Shown here one piece after another: positions 35,817-44,280 of a DNA stretch of 64,000 nt. Source of the DNA: Streptomyces griseoviridis (GTDB taxonomy: Bacteria > Actinomycetota > Actinomycetes > Streptomycetales > Streptomycetaceae); NCBI RefSeq assembly GCF_005222485.1, contig NZ_CP029078.1:6635501-6699500 (forward strand), written 5' to 3'. Positions within the stretch are counted from its first letter, which is position 1. The number at the start of each line of letters is the position of its first letter. The position numbers were made by a program, and so were the translations under genes. A model generated the notes under the pieces. That model worked only from the letters and a program-made list of their open reading frames with translations, searched no databases and was not told the origin of the DNA.

Positions 35817-36230
35817 GTGTCAGTGAGGCACACCGAGGTAACCGCTGAACTCGAACCCTGCGGGCAGCGGGACCACCCCGACTGCGGGATCCGCGACGTC
35901 CTCGACCGGGTCGGTGACAAGTGGTCGGTCCTCGTCATCGTCGAGCTCGCCAACGGCCCGCGACGATTCCGGCAGGTGCAGCGCGCCATCGACGGGATCT
36001 CCCAGCGCATGCTGACCCTCACGGTGCGCCGGCTGGAGCGGGACGGCCTGGTCCTGCGGACCGTCTATCCGACCGTGCCGGCCCAGGTCGACTACCGGCT
36101 CACCGAAACGGGCGCGAGCCTGACACACCTGGTCAAGGCCCTCGCCGACTGGTCACTCGAACACCGGGGCCACATCGCCCGCGCCCGTGAGACCTACGAC
36201 AGCGAGCACCCCGACAACGAGATCCGCTGA
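35817..36230 (+). CDS. HxlR-family transcriptional regulator
   Basis: 137 residues with the HxlR winged helix: [59 protein letters not shown], then [12 protein letters not shown]. The cysteine near residue 24 (CGIRDVL) is the position used for redox sensing in quinone-responsive members such as QorR/YodB. The GTG start follows AAGGAGG at 35803. Divergent from the NmrA-like oxidoreductase. Confidence 0.9.
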   Translation: MSVRHTEVTAELEPCGQRDHPDCGIRDVLDRVGDKWSVLVIVELANGPRRFRQVQRAIDGISQRMLTLTVRRLERDGLVLRTVYPTVPAQVDYRLTETGASLTHLVKALADWSLEHRGHIARARETYDSEHPDNEIR

Positions 36231-36289
36231 TCGGCGGCCCGTCGTCGTCCTTCGCGGTCCGGCGGTGCGGCGGTGCGGCGGTCCGGCGG

Positions 36290-36916
36290 TCAGGGGCCGG
36301 TCGGGCCGCTCGGGTCGCTCGGGTCGCGCGGGCCGTTCTGGCCGTTCGGGTCGCTCGGGTCGCTCGGGTCGAGAAGCTCCGCCACGAGTCGGCGCGCGTA
36401 CGCGGCGTCGAGTCCGTCCGGACGGAAGAGGATGCGGTACATCATGGGCGCGACGACGCGGTCGACGACCGTCTCGACATCGGGCGTCCTCTCCCCACGT
36501 TCAGCTGCTCGGGTGAGGATGAAGGTGATCTGGTCGGCGGCGTAGGCCGAGCACTGGCCGGCGTTGCTGCCGTCCGGGTCGCCGAGCAGGGCGTCGCGGA
36601 TGTACGCGCGACCGGCGGGATGGGCCATCTCGTCGAGGAACTGCTCGGCCCAGGCCGTCAGGTCGGATGCCAGGGAGCCGTGGTCCCCCGGCGCGGTATC
36701 GGGCCGCAGACGCATGACCGCCACGTCCGACAGCAGCTCCTGCAGGTCCCCCCAACGGCGGTAGATCGTCGACGGCGTCACCCCCGCGCGCTGGGCGACC
36801 AGCGGCACGGTCAGGGCGGCCCGGCCCACTTCCGAGGCGAGTTCGTGCACGGCGGCGTGGACCGATGCCTGCACCCGGGCGCTGCGCCCACCGGGGCGCA
36901 CCATCTGCCTGCTCAT
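36290..36916 (-). CDS. TetR-family transcriptional regulator
   Basis: 208 residues. The N-terminal HTH is VHAAVHELASEVGRAALTVPLVAQRAGVTPSTIYRRWGDLQELL, and the C-terminal domain (LTAWAEQFLDEMAHPAGRAYIRDALLGDPD) fits the TetR_C group. It ends in a low-complexity tail of about 25 residues made of DPSDP and NGP units, encoded by a short GC-rich repeat, an unusual extension. ATG 36916 was preferred to a GTG three codons upstream. A 27-bp motif immediately upstream recurs before the amidase operon, suggesting autoregulation and a shared regulon. Confidence 0.85.
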   Translation of the reverse strand: MSRQMVRPGGRSARVQASVHAAVHELASEVGRAALTVPLVAQRAGVTPSTIYRRWGDLQELLSDVAVMRLRPDTAPGDHGSLASDLTAWAEQFLDEMAHPAGRAYIRDALLGDPDGSNAGQCSAYAADQITFILTRAAERGERTPDVETVVDRVVAPMMYRILFRPDGLDAAYARRLVAELLDPSDPSDPNGQNGPRDPSDPSGPTGP

Positions 36917-36925
36917 GGAACCCAC

Positions 36926-36952
36926 CTTAAGGCGAAATCGTTGCGTCTAGCG
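36926..36952. promoter_or_regulatory. Candidate TetR operator (copy 1)
   Basis: A 27-bp motif beginning CTTAAGGC and containing TTGCGTCTAGCG begins nine bases upstream of the tetR ATG. It matches copy 2 at 38779-38805 at 21 of 27 positions. The core is an imperfect palindrome around GCGAAATCGTTGCG. Binding at this site would block the tetR promoter. Confidence 0.6.
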
Positions 36953-37099
36953 ACCGTCCGTCTCCGTACGAAGAACCGGTCGCTCGTGCGACGACCTTCC
37001 CACCACGCGCCGTGTACGCACTGCCACCTCCCGCAGACCGTGCCAGGAGCGGCGCCTTCGGCCCGGACGGTACGGTTCGGCCGGGCCGGAAGCACCCGT

Positions 37100-38491
37100 T
37101 CAGGCCGCGCGTGCGAGCTGGCGGGCCGGTTGGCTCTGCTCGTAGGCGTGGCCGACTCGCAGGAGCACCTTCTCTCCGAGCGGTCGCCCGAGCAGCTGCA
37201 TGCCGATCGGCAGCCCCGCCGCGTCGTGGCCGACCGGCACCGACAGGGACGGCAATCCGGTGATGTTGGCAGGGGCCGAAAGGCGCACGTAGGCGTCGGA
37301 GACCCCCTCGACCGTGCCGTCGGCCCAGGTGATCGTCTCCTGACCGGCCTTGACCGCGGTCGCCGGGACGGTGGGGGCGGCGACCAGGTCGACGTCCCGC
37401 AACAGGCGCGCCCATTCCCGCCGCATGAGGGTCCGGGCGCGCTGGGCCCGGAGGTAGTCCCCGGCGGGCATCAGTTCGCCGGCCTCTAGGAGGATTCGGA
37501 CGTCGGCCTGGTACAGCTCGGGGACCGTGCGCAGACTGGTCTCGTGGTAGGCGGTCGCCTCGGGCACCATCAGGCCCCACTGAGTGGCGCGGATGTAGCG
37601 GGTCATGGGGATCTCGACGTCGACGAGGTGTGCGCCGAGGGCCCGAAGCCGGTCGATCGCGCGCCGTACGGCGGCTTCCACCTCGGCATCGACGTGGTCG
37701 AAGAAGTAGGTGCGGGGCACGCCCACGCGCAGGCCCGTCAGGTCCGCGCCGGCGACCGGCCGGTACTCCGTGCCGGGTGCGGTCAGGGAGGCGGGATCGC
37801 GGGGGTCGTGTCCTGCCAGGGCCGCCAGGACCAGGGCCGCGTCCTCGACGGTGCGGGTGATCGGGCCGACGTGGTCCAGTGACCAGGACAGCGACGTGAC
37901 GCCGTGCCGGGGGACGAGGCCGTACGTCGGCTTGAAGCCGACCACCCCGTTCAGCGCGGCGGGCACCCGGATCGATCCGCCGGTGTCGGTGCCCAGGGTG
38001 AAGGTGGCGGTGCCCGCGGCGACGGCGACGGAGGATCCGCCGCTGGAGCCGCCGGCGACCCGGCCGGTGTCCCAGGCGTTGTTGGTCTGCGGGGTGGTCA
38101 GCCCGTAGGCGAACTCGTGGGTGTGGGTCTTGCCGACCAGGACGGCTCCGGCCGCCGACAGGCGTGCGGCGACGGTGCTGTCGGCCTCCGCGCGGTGGTC
38201 GGCCCGGACCCGGGAGCCGGCCGACGTCGCCTCGCCGGCGACGTCGATCACATCCTTGAGACCCATCGGGATGCCGTGCAGCGGACCGCGGTAGCGGCCG
38301 GCCGCGATGTCGTTCTCGGCCTCGCGCGCGGCCCGGCGGGCGCGCTCCGCGGTGACGGTGACATAGGCCCGAAGGTGCGGGTCCACCTGTTCGACGCGCT
38401 CCAGGACCGAGTCGGCCAGCTCGACGGGGGAGAGCCGCCGAGCCCGGATCGCGTCGGCGGCCGCGCTCAGGGACAGTTCATACGGCCGCAT
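37100..38491 (-). CDS. Amidase signature family hydrolase (AtzE/GatA-like)
   Basis: 463 residues. The amidase-signature triad is visible: Lys79 (GIPMGLKDVID), cis-Ser about 153 (GGSSGGSS) and nucleophile Ser about 173 (TDTGGSIRVPA). Close resemblance to AtzE/biuret-pathway and GatA-like amidases, which work with a small AtzG/GatC-like subunit. The upstream gene encodes just such a DUF4089 protein and overlaps by 14 bp. Substrate unknown. Amide or carboxybiuret-type compounds are possible. A TetR-type site lies upstream of the pair. Confidence 0.88.
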   Translation of the reverse strand: MRPYELSLSAAADAIRARRLSPVELADSVLERVEQVDPHLRAYVTVTAERARRAAREAENDIAAGRYRGPLHGIPMGLKDVIDVAGEATSAGSRVRADHRAEADSTVAARLSAAGAVLVGKTHTHEFAYGLTTPQTNNAWDTGRVAGGSSGGSSVAVAAGTATFTLGTDTGGSIRVPAALNGVVGFKPTYGLVPRHGVTSLSWSLDHVGPITRTVEDAALVLAALAGHDPRDPASLTAPGTEYRPVAGADLTGLRVGVPRTYFFDHVDAEVEAAVRRAIDRLRALGAHLVDVEIPMTRYIRATQWGLMVPEATAYHETSLRTVPELYQADVRILLEAGELMPAGDYLRAQRARTLMRREWARLLRDVDLVAAPTVPATAVKAGQETITWADGTVEGVSDAYVRLSAPANITGLPSLSVPVGHDAAGLPIGMQLLGRPLGEKVLLRVGHAYEQSQPARQLARAA

Positions 38492-38687
38492 CGTGCGTCC
38501 CCTGTTCGGCGCGGTAGGCAGGGGCGGGCGGCGTGTCCCCGAAGTCCAGCTCCCGCAGGACCGCGACGACCGAGTGGATGTGGTTGGCGGTGGCCGCGAC
38601 CGCGGCGTGGCGGTCGGCCGGCAGCGGGAGCCCGGTACGGGCGGCCCAGCGGGCGGCTTCCGGCGGGGTGAGTTCAGCGGAGGACAT
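38478..38687 (-). CDS. AtzG-like small subunit (DUF4089)
   Basis: 69 residues, ELTPPEAARWAARTGLPLPADRHAAVAATANHI followed by LRELDFGDTPPAPAYR, matching the DUF4089/AtzG family of GatC-like helical subunits that stabilise AtzE-type amidases. GGAGAG precedes the ATG at 38687. It overlaps the amidase start, which strongly suggests a heteromeric enzyme. It can be missed because of its size. Confidence 0.78.
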   Translation of the reverse strand: MSSAELTPPEAARWAARTGLPLPADRHAAVAATANHIHSVVAVLRELDFGDTPPAPAYRAEQGTHDAAV

Positions 38688-38759
38688 GGACTTCTCTCTC
38701 CTCGGTCGGGGCCGGAGGGACGAGGCAACCGGCCAAAAGCTAAAAGTTGGCGTTAGTCG

Positions 38760-38776
38760 ACGGTAGGACCTACCGT
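38760..38776. promoter_or_regulatory. 17-bp perfect palindrome upstream of the amidase operon
   Basis: ACGGTAGG-A-CCTACCGT is a perfect palindrome, 73 bp upstream of the atzG-like ATG and directly next to the 27-bp TetR-type motif. A second regulator or a transcription-start control element is possible. Confidence 0.5.
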
Positions 38777-38778
38777 GA

Positions 38779-38805
38779 CTTAAAGCAAACTGATTGCGTT
38801 TAGCG
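38779..38805. promoter_or_regulatory. Candidate TetR operator (copy 2)
   Basis: Begins CTTAAAGC and contains TTGCGTTTAGCG; it shares 21 of 27 positions with the motif at 36926-36952, in the same orientation relative to the downstream minus-strand genes. It lies between the amidase pair and the divergent metallo-hydrolase gene, so one site could control both. Confidence 0.6.
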
Positions 38806-39101
38806 CTGAGGAATCCCATGTCCCGCTGTCACCCCGCCCGCGCACAGTCACATTCCAGCCACCCGGGAGCCCACGGCCGAACCGCCGAGCGCAAGGCGCC
38901 CTTCGCCCTGGACGCCTCGATCCTGGCGGCCCTCCGCACGGGCCCTCCGTGCGGCATCAGCGCGCCGACGCCGCTGCACCCCCGCTACCGGGACGCCCGC
39001 TCGCCGCCCCAGCCCCGGCAGCACTCGCCCTGTCGAGACGCACGGCGGCCCGCAACGCACACGACAACCGTCCGTATCAAGACCCGAGGGAACGACCGAC
39101 C
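38806..39101. other. Long leader upstream of the metallo-hydrolase
   Basis: 296 bp. An open frame from the ATG at 38819 crosses the whole region, but its product (rich in Arg, Pro, His, Ser) looks non-natural and its frame gives no start context; it was not annotated. Confidence 0.4.
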
Positions 39102-40064
39102 ATGAGCGCTCCATCGAGCACGGGACCGACCGCCGACCCGGCCACCGAACCGACCACCGACGCGACCGCCGACCCGACCGCCGCCCCCTGCTGGACCGTG
39201 GGCGACGTCACCGTTCACCGCGTCGACGAGGTCCTGCTGCCGCCCGCCACCGGACCGTGGCTGCTGCCCGGCGCCACCCCGGACGTCGTCGCCGGGCAGG
39301 ATTGGTTGCGCCCCCACTTCGCCGACGACGAGGGCGTCCTGCGCATCGACAGCCACAGCTTCGCGTTCACCGTCGGCGGGCTGCGCGTCCTGGCGGACAC
39401 CGGCATCGGCAACGGCAAGGAGCGGGCCAACCCCGCCTGGCACAACCTGAACACCGACTACCTACAGCGCCTCACGGCGGCCGGCTTCCCCCCGGACTCC
39501 GTCGACCTGGTGATCCTCACCCACCTGCACGCCGACCACGTCGGCTGGAACACCCGCGAGGTGAACGGAGAGTGGGTTCCCACCTTCCCCAACGCCCGCT
39601 ACATCACCTCGCGCGTCGAGCGAGAGTTCTGGGCCGGGTACGACATGGAGGAGGCGCGCGAGCAGATGTTCCGCGACTCCGTGATCCCGGTGGAGGACGC
39701 GGGGCTGCTCGACCTCATCGACGTCCCGGCAGACGGCGTCGAAGTCGTCCCGGGCCTGCGACTGATCCCCACCCCCGGGCACACCCCCGGCCACATCGCC
39801 CTTGAGCTGACCAGCCGCGGAGACACGGCACTGATCACCGGTGACTGCATCCACCACCCCGTACAGCTCGCCCACCCGACCATCGGCGCCTGCGTCGACA
39901 TAGAGCCTGAGCGGTCCGAGACCTCGCGCCGCAAGCTGCTCGGTCGGCTCGCCGGCACGGACACCCTCGTCCTGGGCACCCACTTCGCGCCGCCCACCGC
40001 CGGCCGGGTCGTCACTCATGAGGGCGCCTACCGGCTCTCACCGGCCCCCGCCGACTCGCCCTGA
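39102..40064 (+). CDS. MBL-fold metallo-hydrolase
   Basis: 320 residues of the metallo-beta-lactamase superfamily. The dinuclear zinc motif THLHADHVGW is near residue 144, with PGHTPGHIAL and ITGDCIHHPVQLAHP later. The first 28 residues are a Thr/Asp/Ala repeat (low complexity). Similar proteins include lactonase-like and organophosphate-hydrolase-like enzymes. It is divergent from the AtzG/AtzE pair and may act on the same xenobiotic. GAGGGA lies 10 bases before the ATG. Confidence 0.85.
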   Translation: MSAPSSTGPTADPATEPTTDATADPTAAPCWTVGDVTVHRVDEVLLPPATGPWLLPGATPDVVAGQDWLRPHFADDEGVLRIDSHSFAFTVGGLRVLADTGIGNGKERANPAWHNLNTDYLQRLTAAGFPPDSVDLVILTHLHADHVGWNTREVNGEWVPTFPNARYITSRVEREFWAGYDMEEAREQMFRDSVIPVEDAGLLDLIDVPADGVEVVPGLRLIPTPGHTPGHIALELTSRGDTALITGDCIHHPVQLAHPTIGACVDIEPERSETSRRKLLGRLAGTDTLVLGTHFAPPTAGRVVTHEGAYRLSPAPADSP

Positions 40065-40222
40065 CCGGCGAGGTCCAGCCCTCACATGAAGTTCGTCACC
40101 AGAACCGGCGGCGACGGTCCGACCGCACACTCCGGACCCGGCAAATGGACCGGCTCGCCGCAGGAGCGCAGCGTGGCTCGTCACCCGTCGCGGTCCCAAA
40201 GTCCCTGAAATGTCGCAGAGTT

Positions 40223-40278
40223 GCCGCCGCACCCTTTCCCTACCCTCGGCTCAGCGGGTCGGGAAAGGGCGCGGCGGC
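40223..40278. terminator. Large inverted repeat after the metallo-hydrolase (hairpin, possible terminator)
   Basis: Left arm 40223-40240 (GCCGCCGCACCCTTTCCC) pairs with 40261-40278 (GGGAAAGGGCGCGGCGGC) over 18 bp with one mismatch and a 20-base loop. There is no T-run, as usual in high-GC terminators. It marks the edge between metabolic genes and the defence island. Confidence 0.55.
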
Positions 40279-40516
40279 ACTCGCGCATCAAATGTCCCGG
40301 AAGAGACCAGGGAGTGCGGTGACCTGCCGCGATGAGTAGCTGATGGTGGCTGACCTGGGCGAATGGCCTTTCAGCTGTTTCACGTTCGTGCCGGTTGATG
40401 GGGCCGGAAGTCCCAGAAAAGTCCCAGAGGGCTCCCACCGCTGACGGCCGCCCTTTCAGCTCTGTACGCCACTGCGAGCTCGACGAACGCCCTGTTACCG
40501 ACGAGGGTGCTGCACC
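40279..40516. other. Non-coding spacer at the left edge of the defence island
   Basis: No convincing gene. It contains a repeated AGTCCCAG pattern near 40409-40430 that resembles GTCCCAAAGTCCCTGA at 40195-40210 on the other side of the hairpin; these short direct repeats may flank an old insertion. Confidence 0.3.
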
Positions 40517-41713
40517 TTGTCGTCGGGTGACTGGCGCTCGGTAGATGCCTTGCGGGATCGTAGGTTCCTGATGATCGACAATGACTGTGTGGTCGCTGGC
40601 GGCAGTGAGCCGGCGGTGTCCGCCAAGCCTGGGGCACCCTACAGCGAGGGGCCCGTCGCGCTGGCCCGGCGTGCCAAGGCGCAGGAACTGGTTAAGCGGC
40701 TCATCACTGAGGGACGCATCCGGATCACTGCTCCCGATGACAACGCGGTCGCGGAGTGGCGGCGTGTCGTCAACTATGCGAAGCGGCACGGCCTGGAACC
40801 GGAAGGCAAGCGCATCGAGAAGCTCCCGTACGGCGGGCCGGGGCTGGAGTTGTTCCTCGCGGAGGGACCGCATCCCAACGCACGGAGTCAGAGGCCGAAG
40901 GAAGACGGGGGTCTGGTGCCTGTCCCCACGCGACTGGGGCACTTGCACCCGATGGTGACAGCGCTCAAAGAGGATCAGCGCCGACTGGTCATGCCGTCTG
41001 CGCTGCGCCGTAGGTCGCTCCTGCTGTTGCAGGGACTGGCGGCTGAGGCGGTCCGGCGAGGATACGAGGTGCGGAAGGCCGGGTCGTGTTGCTACCCGCG
41101 CGAGGGCGGAGTGGACGTCGCTGTCGACGGCTTCGCGTATACCGTCACCGTCAGACAGGAGTTCCCGGAGTCCAAAGATCCGGAGCGCTCCGTTCGTCTC
41201 GTCGTGGAGCTAGTCCATGGCCTGACTGGTCGGCCCGGTCGCTGGCGGGATCGGAAGACCCGGAAGCTCGAAGAAGCCCTGGGCGTGATCCTTGGAGAGA
41301 TCGAGGCGCGGGCGGTAGAGGACGCTCGGCGTAGACAGGAGGGGCAGCAGGCCGACGTAGAACGCGAACTTCGTTGGCAAGCGGCCATGGATGTGGCGAA
41401 GGAACGAGCTGTTCGTGAACAGCTTGCCCAGGCGCTGCGGGAAGAGGCCGCGCGCTGGCAAGAGGCCGCTGCCCTCAGTGCGTACTGCATGGCATTGGAA
41501 CGTCGCATCGGCGAGTTGAACGGTGTTGTGGACGAGTCGGCTCTGGGCTCGGCTCGACTGTGGTTGGAGTGGGCAAGGGAGTACGTGAGGTCAATCGACC
41601 CCTTGACCCCGCTTCCTGAACTGCCGCACACCCGTGAGCCCACGCGTGAGGAACTCAAGCCATTTCTCAGGGGTTGGAGTCCCGATGGACCGGAGCGTCT
41701 AGGCGGACGGTGA
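40517..41713 (+). CDS. Uncharacterised coiled-coil protein at the island edge
   Basis: 398 residues, no family recognised with certainty. The N-terminal part contains LVKRLITEGRIRITAPDDNAVAEWRRVVNYAKRHG, which looks like a small DNA-binding helical unit. The middle (VRQEFPESKDPERSVRLVVELVHG) is mixed. Residues about 240-330 form a strong coiled coil rich in Glu, Arg, Ala and Gln. The track start is a TTG; an in-frame ATG at 40571 is the likelier start. It is codirectional with the methylase gene and probably belongs to the defence island. Confidence 0.6.
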   Translation: MSSGDWRSVDALRDRRFLMIDNDCVVAGGSEPAVSAKPGAPYSEGPVALARRAKAQELVKRLITEGRIRITAPDDNAVAEWRRVVNYAKRHGLEPEGKRIEKLPYGGPGLELFLAEGPHPNARSQRPKEDGGLVPVPTRLGHLHPMVTALKEDQRRLVMPSALRRRSLLLLQGLAAEAVRRGYEVRKAGSCCYPREGGVDVAVDGFAYTVTVRQEFPESKDPERSVRLVVELVHGLTGRPGRWRDRKTRKLEEALGVILGEIEARAVEDARRRQEGQQADVERELRWQAAMDVAKERAVREQLAQALREEAARWQEAAALSAYCMALERRIGELNGVVDESALGSARLWLEWAREYVRSIDPLTPLPELPHTREPTREELKPFLRGWSPDGPERLGGR

Positions 41714-42128
41714 CGCCCGCGTGAGCAGCGGGCCGACGTGTTGCCGATGACGCATCATGTGGAGTGCGTGGCGATTCCTGAACGGGCGGTTAAAGGGACC
41801 GCGATGATGTTCTTGAAGGCCGTGACGATGATAGAGGCGAAGCTGTCCACGGGGCTGTCCCCGGTGGCTAGGGTCGGCCAGCGGGTGCTGCTGCCGGGCC
41901 CCGTTCGTCCAGCCGAAGCCGGGGACGGGGTCATGCCTTCGGCACCGTCAGCGTACGCACGGCCGGAACGAACGCACGAGGATTCCGTGAGCCCTCGGAG
42001 CACCAGGCCACCAGAGGCTTGGTGGCGGAGTAGCCGGGGATCCACGCAATGACCTGGGCGTCGGGAATGACAGCGGTGCGTGCGGCTCTGCTGGGCACGG
42101 CTCTCGTACACCCCTGGGCCTGAGTACA
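41714..42128. other. Spacer between the coiled-coil gene and the methylase
   Basis: About 415 bp. Open frames exist on both strands, but none has a recognisable product or a good ribosome site. Nothing further identified. Confidence 0.4.
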
Positions 42129-42141
42129 TTGACAGAGTCAA
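42129..42141. promoter_or_regulatory. 13-bp palindrome upstream of the methylase
   Basis: TTGAC-AGA-GTCAA, 88 bp before the methylase ATG. The methylase carries an N-terminal HTH and could autoregulate through it. A related pattern TGACG-N7-CGTCA lies before the REase gene at 47646-47662. Confidence 0.35.
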
Positions 42142-42229
42142 CGCGTAGGCTTCGCTCGTCGGCTGCACCGTGCCTCAGGTGCGTCGTTGCCCGCCATTTT
42201 CAGCTAGACCATCCCTGAAACGAGAGACC

Positions 42230-44233
42230 ATGGAGCAGCACGATGAACCGGTCACGCTCAGCCTTGCAGGGATCGCGCGGCTTGCCGGAGTCGGTCGTGC
42301 CGCCGTGAGCAACTGGAGGCGGCGGCACAGTGACTTCCCGGAGCCGGTCGGCGGCACGGACGCCAGCCCTTTGTTCTCCCTGGCGGATGCGGAGTCCTGG
42401 CTTCTTCGGCACGGCAAGATCGACGAGTCCTCCAGTGGCTGGGACCGTCTCTGGCCGCGGATCGAGGACCTCGGCGACCGGGACGGGATGGCCCATCTAC
42501 TGGCCTCGGCGGGGGAGCGCCTGGCGATCCCGGCGATGAACCCGCCGCGCGGAGCCCCGGAACTCAGTGCTGCCGACCGGAGGGTGGCGGACGAGGTTGT
42601 GCGGCTGGCCCTTCGTCAGTCGCCGAAGGAAGCCTTCGCCGTGCTGCTGGATCGTTGGCACGCTGTCCACGTACGTCAGTTGATCGTCAGTCCCCGCCAA
42701 CTGGCGGACACCATGGTGGCTCTGGCGGCCGAACTCCGTGACGGCAGTGCGCCGGTGCGGCGGGTGCTGGACCCTGCGTGCGGAATGGGTTCGCTCCTGG
42801 CTGCGTCCGGTCGCCGGTGGTCGGGGCAGGTACCTCCGCCTGCGCTGGCAGGTGTCGACAACGATGCTGCTGTGGCTCGCCTGACCCGAGCCAGGTTGGC
42901 GCTGGAGTTCCCGGGCTGTGAGCGACACGTGCAGTCTGGGGACACACTGCTTGATGCCCCCCTGCGGCATGCCTCCCGCGCCGACGTGGTTCTGAGCTAT
43001 CCACCGTCCAACGAGCGTGCCTGGGGCCACGACGAACTGGCGACCGATCCTCGCTGGACGTATGGCACGCCACCACGGACCGAGCCTGAGCTGGCGTGGG
43101 TGCAGCACTGTCTGTCCGTGCTGGAACCTGGGGGAGTAGCAGTGCTGGTCCTACCACCGGGTGTCGCTTCGCGTCGGGCCGGACGGCGAATTCGGGCGGG
43201 GTTGGTGCGCACCGGAGCCGTGCGAGCCGTAGTCGCGCTGCCGCCCGGGAGCGCGCCGCCGCATGGGGTGGGATTGCATCTGTGGCTGCTGGCGACGCCC
43301 CGTGAACACTCCGCGGAGGAGGTAACCTTCGTGGACGCTGCGGATTGCCGGACGACCGCACTCACAGGTCGCGGCATGGCCGTCGACTGGGACGGTTTGC
43401 GTGAGCGCACCGTAGCGGCCCTGCGTGGCAGTGACCTACCTGGCGTCACACGGGTGCCGACCGCGGAACTGCTCAGCGACGAGACCGAGCTGACACCCTC
43501 TCGCCGTACTGTGACCGAGCGGTCCGTGGGGCCGGTGGAACTGCGCCGCGCCTGGACCGGCTGGGACAAGGCGCTGATGGACATGGACGATGCGGCCAAG
43601 GCCGTTCGCGAACACGAGGCGAGTGCCGCAGTGCCGGACGACTTCGGCTACACCTTCGTGGGTGATCTGGAGCGTTCCGGTGCTCTGGACGTGACGCCCG
43701 GCAAGGTTCTCGCTGACGATCTGATCCGGCAGGGAGCGCATGCCGAGGATTCTCTGCCCGTCGTCACCCCGTGGGCCGTATGGGGTGAGGAGCCATGGGT
43801 TGCCGCGGCGCAGGCCGCCGAGTTGGAGGCTGAGGGGCAGGGGGTTCTGACGTCCTTCGGCGATGTCGTGGTCGTGACCGCGGCCGGCGGATTCGACGTC
43901 TGGGTCGAGACGGCCGGACCGCGACTGCTGGGTGCCCACACCGTCCGGCTGCGGACCGACCCTGCACTGCTCGACCCGTTCTTCCTCGCTGCGTGTCTGA
44001 GCGCGCCAGGCAACGACCAGCGGGCAGGGACACGTGCCTCCTCGACCTCTCGGGTCGACGTGCGCCGACTGCGCGTCCTGCGCGCGCCGGCGACGCAGCA
44101 GCGGCGGATCGGGGAGGTTCACCGCCGACTCGTCCGGTTCCGGGAGGCGGTGGCCGACCTGGGCAGGCACGGTGATGTGCTCTCCGCCATGTTGTCGGGG
44201 CTGCTGGCCCAGGGCAGGCTGACGGAGGAGTGA
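42230..44233 (+). CDS. HTH-fused N-6 DNA methylase-like protein with altered catalytic motif
   Basis: 667 residues. Residues 10-55 form a MerR/excisionase-like HTH (LSLAGIARLAGVGRAAVSNWRRRHSDFPEPVGG). The methylase domain has SAM motif I VLDPACGMGSLLAA near 180-193. Motif IV, normally (N/D)PP(F/Y), reads SYPPSNERAWG near 254-264, so both the first polar residue and the aromatic residue are changed. The C-terminal third (about 450-665) resembles the HsdS/target-recognition region of Type I-like fusions (SSTSRVDVRRLRVLRAPATQQRRIGEVH). No HsdR is nearby. It may be an inactive DNA-binding regulator or a methylase with unusual chemistry. Part of the defence island. Confidence 0.8.
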   Translation: MEQHDEPVTLSLAGIARLAGVGRAAVSNWRRRHSDFPEPVGGTDASPLFSLADAESWLLRHGKIDESSSGWDRLWPRIEDLGDRDGMAHLLASAGERLAIPAMNPPRGAPELSAADRRVADEVVRLALRQSPKEAFAVLLDRWHAVHVRQLIVSPRQLADTMVALAAELRDGSAPVRRVLDPACGMGSLLAASGRRWSGQVPPPALAGVDNDAAVARLTRARLALEFPGCERHVQSGDTLLDAPLRHASRADVVLSYPPSNERAWGHDELATDPRWTYGTPPRTEPELAWVQHCLSVLEPGGVAVLVLPPGVASRRAGRRIRAGLVRTGAVRAVVALPPGSAPPHGVGLHLWLLATPREHSAEEVTFVDAADCRTTALTGRGMAVDWDGLRERTVAALRGSDLPGVTRVPTAELLSDETELTPSRRTVTERSVGPVELRRAWTGWDKALMDMDDAAKAVREHEASAAVPDDFGYTFVGDLERSGALDVTPGKVLADDLIRQGAHAEDSLPVVTPWAVWGEEPWVAAAQAAELEAEGQGVLTSFGDVVVVTAAGGFDVWVETAGPRLLGAHTVRLRTDPALLDPFFLAACLSAPGNDQRAGTRASSTSRVDVRRLRVLRAPATQQRRIGEVHRRLVRFREAVADLGRHGDVLSAMLSGLLAQGRLTEE

Positions 44234-44280
44234 GGGGCGGGGCTCAGGCAGAGGCAGGGCCCCGGTTTCCGCGGAGTTCG

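Noticed and set aside
38819..39105. Possible 95-residue gene upstream of the MBL hydrolase
   Set aside because: Low-complexity Arg/Pro/His product, no conserved features, and its end overlaps the real MBL start.
40181..40948. Minus-strand frame of 255 codons
   Set aside because: Overlaps the start of the coiled-coil gene and the hairpin; product not recognisable.
41755..42168. Minus-strand frame of 137 codons between the coiled-coil and methylase genes
   Set aside because: No family, no start context, and it covers the palindrome and promoter region of the methylase.
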